This document shows, one piece after another, positions 62,425 through 64,000 of a stretch of DNA of 64,000 bases. The notes under the pieces are model-generated. The model did not search any database. It saw nothing but the letters and a program-made list of their open reading frames with translations, and was not told the DNA's origin. The translations under genes and the position numbers were made by a program. This DNA is from Certhia americana (lineage: Eukaryota; Chordata; Aves; Passeriformes; Certhiidae): positions 25,120,086 to 25,184,085 of the forward strand of contig CM031864.1 in assembly GCA_018697195.1 (NCBI GenBank). The letters are read 5' to 3'. Positions within the stretch are counted from its first letter, which is position 1. Each line of letters opens with the position of its first letter.

Positions 62425-64000
62425 TACAGGCAGGTACACCTCTGTGACATTTTCATGCCTGAGGGAAAGATGTAGGGGAGAACAGGAACACATACTCAGA
62501 GGTACCCACAGCTTCTGCTCCCTTGCTCATTCATGACTGATCCTACATTTGCTTAATTTACCTTGGGGAGTTGGAAAATACAAACTTTGCTCTCTGAACC
62601 AAGAGGGTATCTAGAGGAGCTGAAGGTTGCTGGGCTTTTCCCTCTGTAGCCAGCAGTAATTTGTTTGAAACAGCTAATGCACTTTCATAAAATGTCTAAG
62701 AAGAGAAGAAAAAACTTATGTAGGGTTTTACTTCAGAGGTTTTCTAGGCTAAAAAAGCAGTCCAAAATACTCCTTGAAAAAAGGAAATTCAAGTAACTCT
62801 TACTGTGAGATGAATGAAAATGTACGGACTTGGTGTGTGGGACCAACAGGAAATGATCCAAGTGGGAAGAGTGCATTGCCCTCAGTCTGGGGAAGTGGGA
62901 GGAAATGTGCCAGTCAGGATTGTTTTCAAGCTCTCCTTGCTCTACTATTTTGACTGAGCCTCCTTGTTCAAAATATGATGCTTCTTTACAGGGAAAACAT
63001 CCATTGACAGGGCAGCTCATGGAATGGGATGCTTAGGGTGGAGTTGAAGACTTAATGAAGGGCTGTTGGCAAGGAGCTGTCTGGGAGCATAAGCTAACTG
63101 TGATGCTGCTCAGGAATACAAATGCTTCCCTCTTAGGGGAGGCATCGGGGAGTGCATATGGGCTCTCTCATGCTAAGCATGAAAATTTAATCTGGGTAAA
63201 CAACATCCCCTGGTCGGTAGAAATTAGGGGAGAGAAACTGCAGTTTATGGGTCTGCTAATAGTGCCCAGCAGCAAGGGGCTCATGGGGCTTTCACCAGAG
63301 ACTGTATGAGACAGGAATAATATGCAAGAACTGCCTGGCATGTTATGATGCCACATCATGACACCTCTCCAGAGTGTTTTCCATGACTAGAACTTGCTGT
63401 GAAATGGTGCTGTGCCTTCAAGAGGGCTTTTTAGAATTTGTGAGAGATCTACTGAATTACAGTCTATCAGGGTGAAACTTTCTGCTGGTGAGACCAGTTG
63501 ACTGTTGATGTGCATAAACAAAGTGTGTGTGAGGTTGATTGTGAGATACAATCCTAATCACCAGAATAAAATGTGAGTATCTGTTACAGCTCATCTTGCT
63601 ATACAAATCAGTACAAATGTTTTGATGTATTTTTAAAAAGTATTTTAACTCACTATTCAGAATATCCTATGGTAAATAATGAAATGAAGGCAAGAAGTGC
63701 TGAGCTAGCTTTTTGTGTTGTTTTTTGTCAGGTTTTCACTGAGTTTTCTGAATCCAAATGAAACATTGCCATTGAGTTGTCTACAGTAAAGCCCATATCA
63801 CAGTGGCACATTATATCTTCTAATCTGTGTTACCTTGTGCTTGTCAAAATAAGTTTATTTCACGTTCAGGCAGCTTAATAGTCGGGCTGTTCTCTGGCCC
63901 CTTGTCATTTTCTCTAGTCTTGATGAATTTGCAGTTTAGTACCACCCATCATGTACAGCTCTTCCTTGGCCAATCCTTGCAGGAAATGTGTTCTAGCCCA

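Larger units (their letters stand above)
34611..64000 (+). other. Putative long first intron (start only)
   Basis: If the donor after 34610 is used, all of the rest of the window is intron. I see no convincing coding exon to the right edge. Open frames there are all 163 codons or fewer and unrecognised. The region carries CR1s, two LTRs and a satellite array, which is normal for an avian first intron. Possible cryptic or recursive splice motifs are listed in the findings. Alternatively, the island's transcript ends early, or coding begins in an exon too short to recognise by eye. Confidence 0.4.
55317..64000. other. Intronic-type stretch to window edge, no gene
   Basis: 8.7 kb without a classifiable mobile element. 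It includes a small perfect palindrome TTTCCAAT-TG-ATTGGAAA (56871-56888), an (A)n(TA)n patch (57283-57300), a 16-bp direct duplication (59557-59588) and a TA/TG microsatellite (62348-62424). Open frames are all 121 codons or fewer. Two polypyrimidine-CAG|GT motifs (54435, 56579; the first lies just left of this stretch) are noted as possible recursive splice points only. Confidence 0.5.

Overview
The window looks like bird nuclear DNA, probably from a songbird. I see at least fifteen fragments of the CR1 LINE family, which dominates avian interspersed repeats. Many keep the typical 3' end on one strand or the other (GGTTGGAAGGAACCTT or its complement). I see no Alu, B1 or L1-type sequence. 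Two LTRs match types I associate with passerine endogenous retroviruses. The species call is inference from repeats only; no protein-coding exon gave a confident family match.

Layout. 1-33,500 is gene-poor, CpG-poor DNA of intergenic or intronic type, with scattered CR1 fragments, short microsatellites and no recognisable exon. At 33,536-34,026 two CR1 3' ends lie back to back, tails outward. Directly after them comes a strong CpG island (about 34,040-35,320). It opens with an eight-copy, 36-38 bp GC-rich minisatellite (34,099-34,382), continues into stacked GC boxes (34,430-34,470) and a 10-bp triplication (34,481-34,510), and reaches a good plus-strand splice donor (GAG|GTGAGC, after 34,610). 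The simplest reading is a housekeeping-type promoter with a non-coding first exon, reading rightward.

34,611-64,000 would then be the start of a long first intron. It holds more CR1 pieces, including one ancient, highly diverged copy at 38,007-38,285; a hairpin-forming 34-bp tandem array interrupted by a 10-N assembly gap (38,529-38,686); an intact 709-bp solo LTR with TG...CA ends and a perfect 5-bp target-site duplication (45,372-46,080); a second, truncated minus-strand LTR (54,808-55,316); and a perfect 27-bp palindrome at 53,282-53,308. The gene driven by the island cannot be named from this window, because its coding exons must lie beyond the right edge.

The open reading frames present are short, compositionally biased or inside repeats, and I do not support any as a gene. 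I found no bacterial-type system, CRISPR array, tRNA or rRNA gene. The most unusual items are the promoter-side minisatellite with its internal dimer structure, the hairpin satellite at the assembly gap, and the inverted CR1 pair abutting the promoter.
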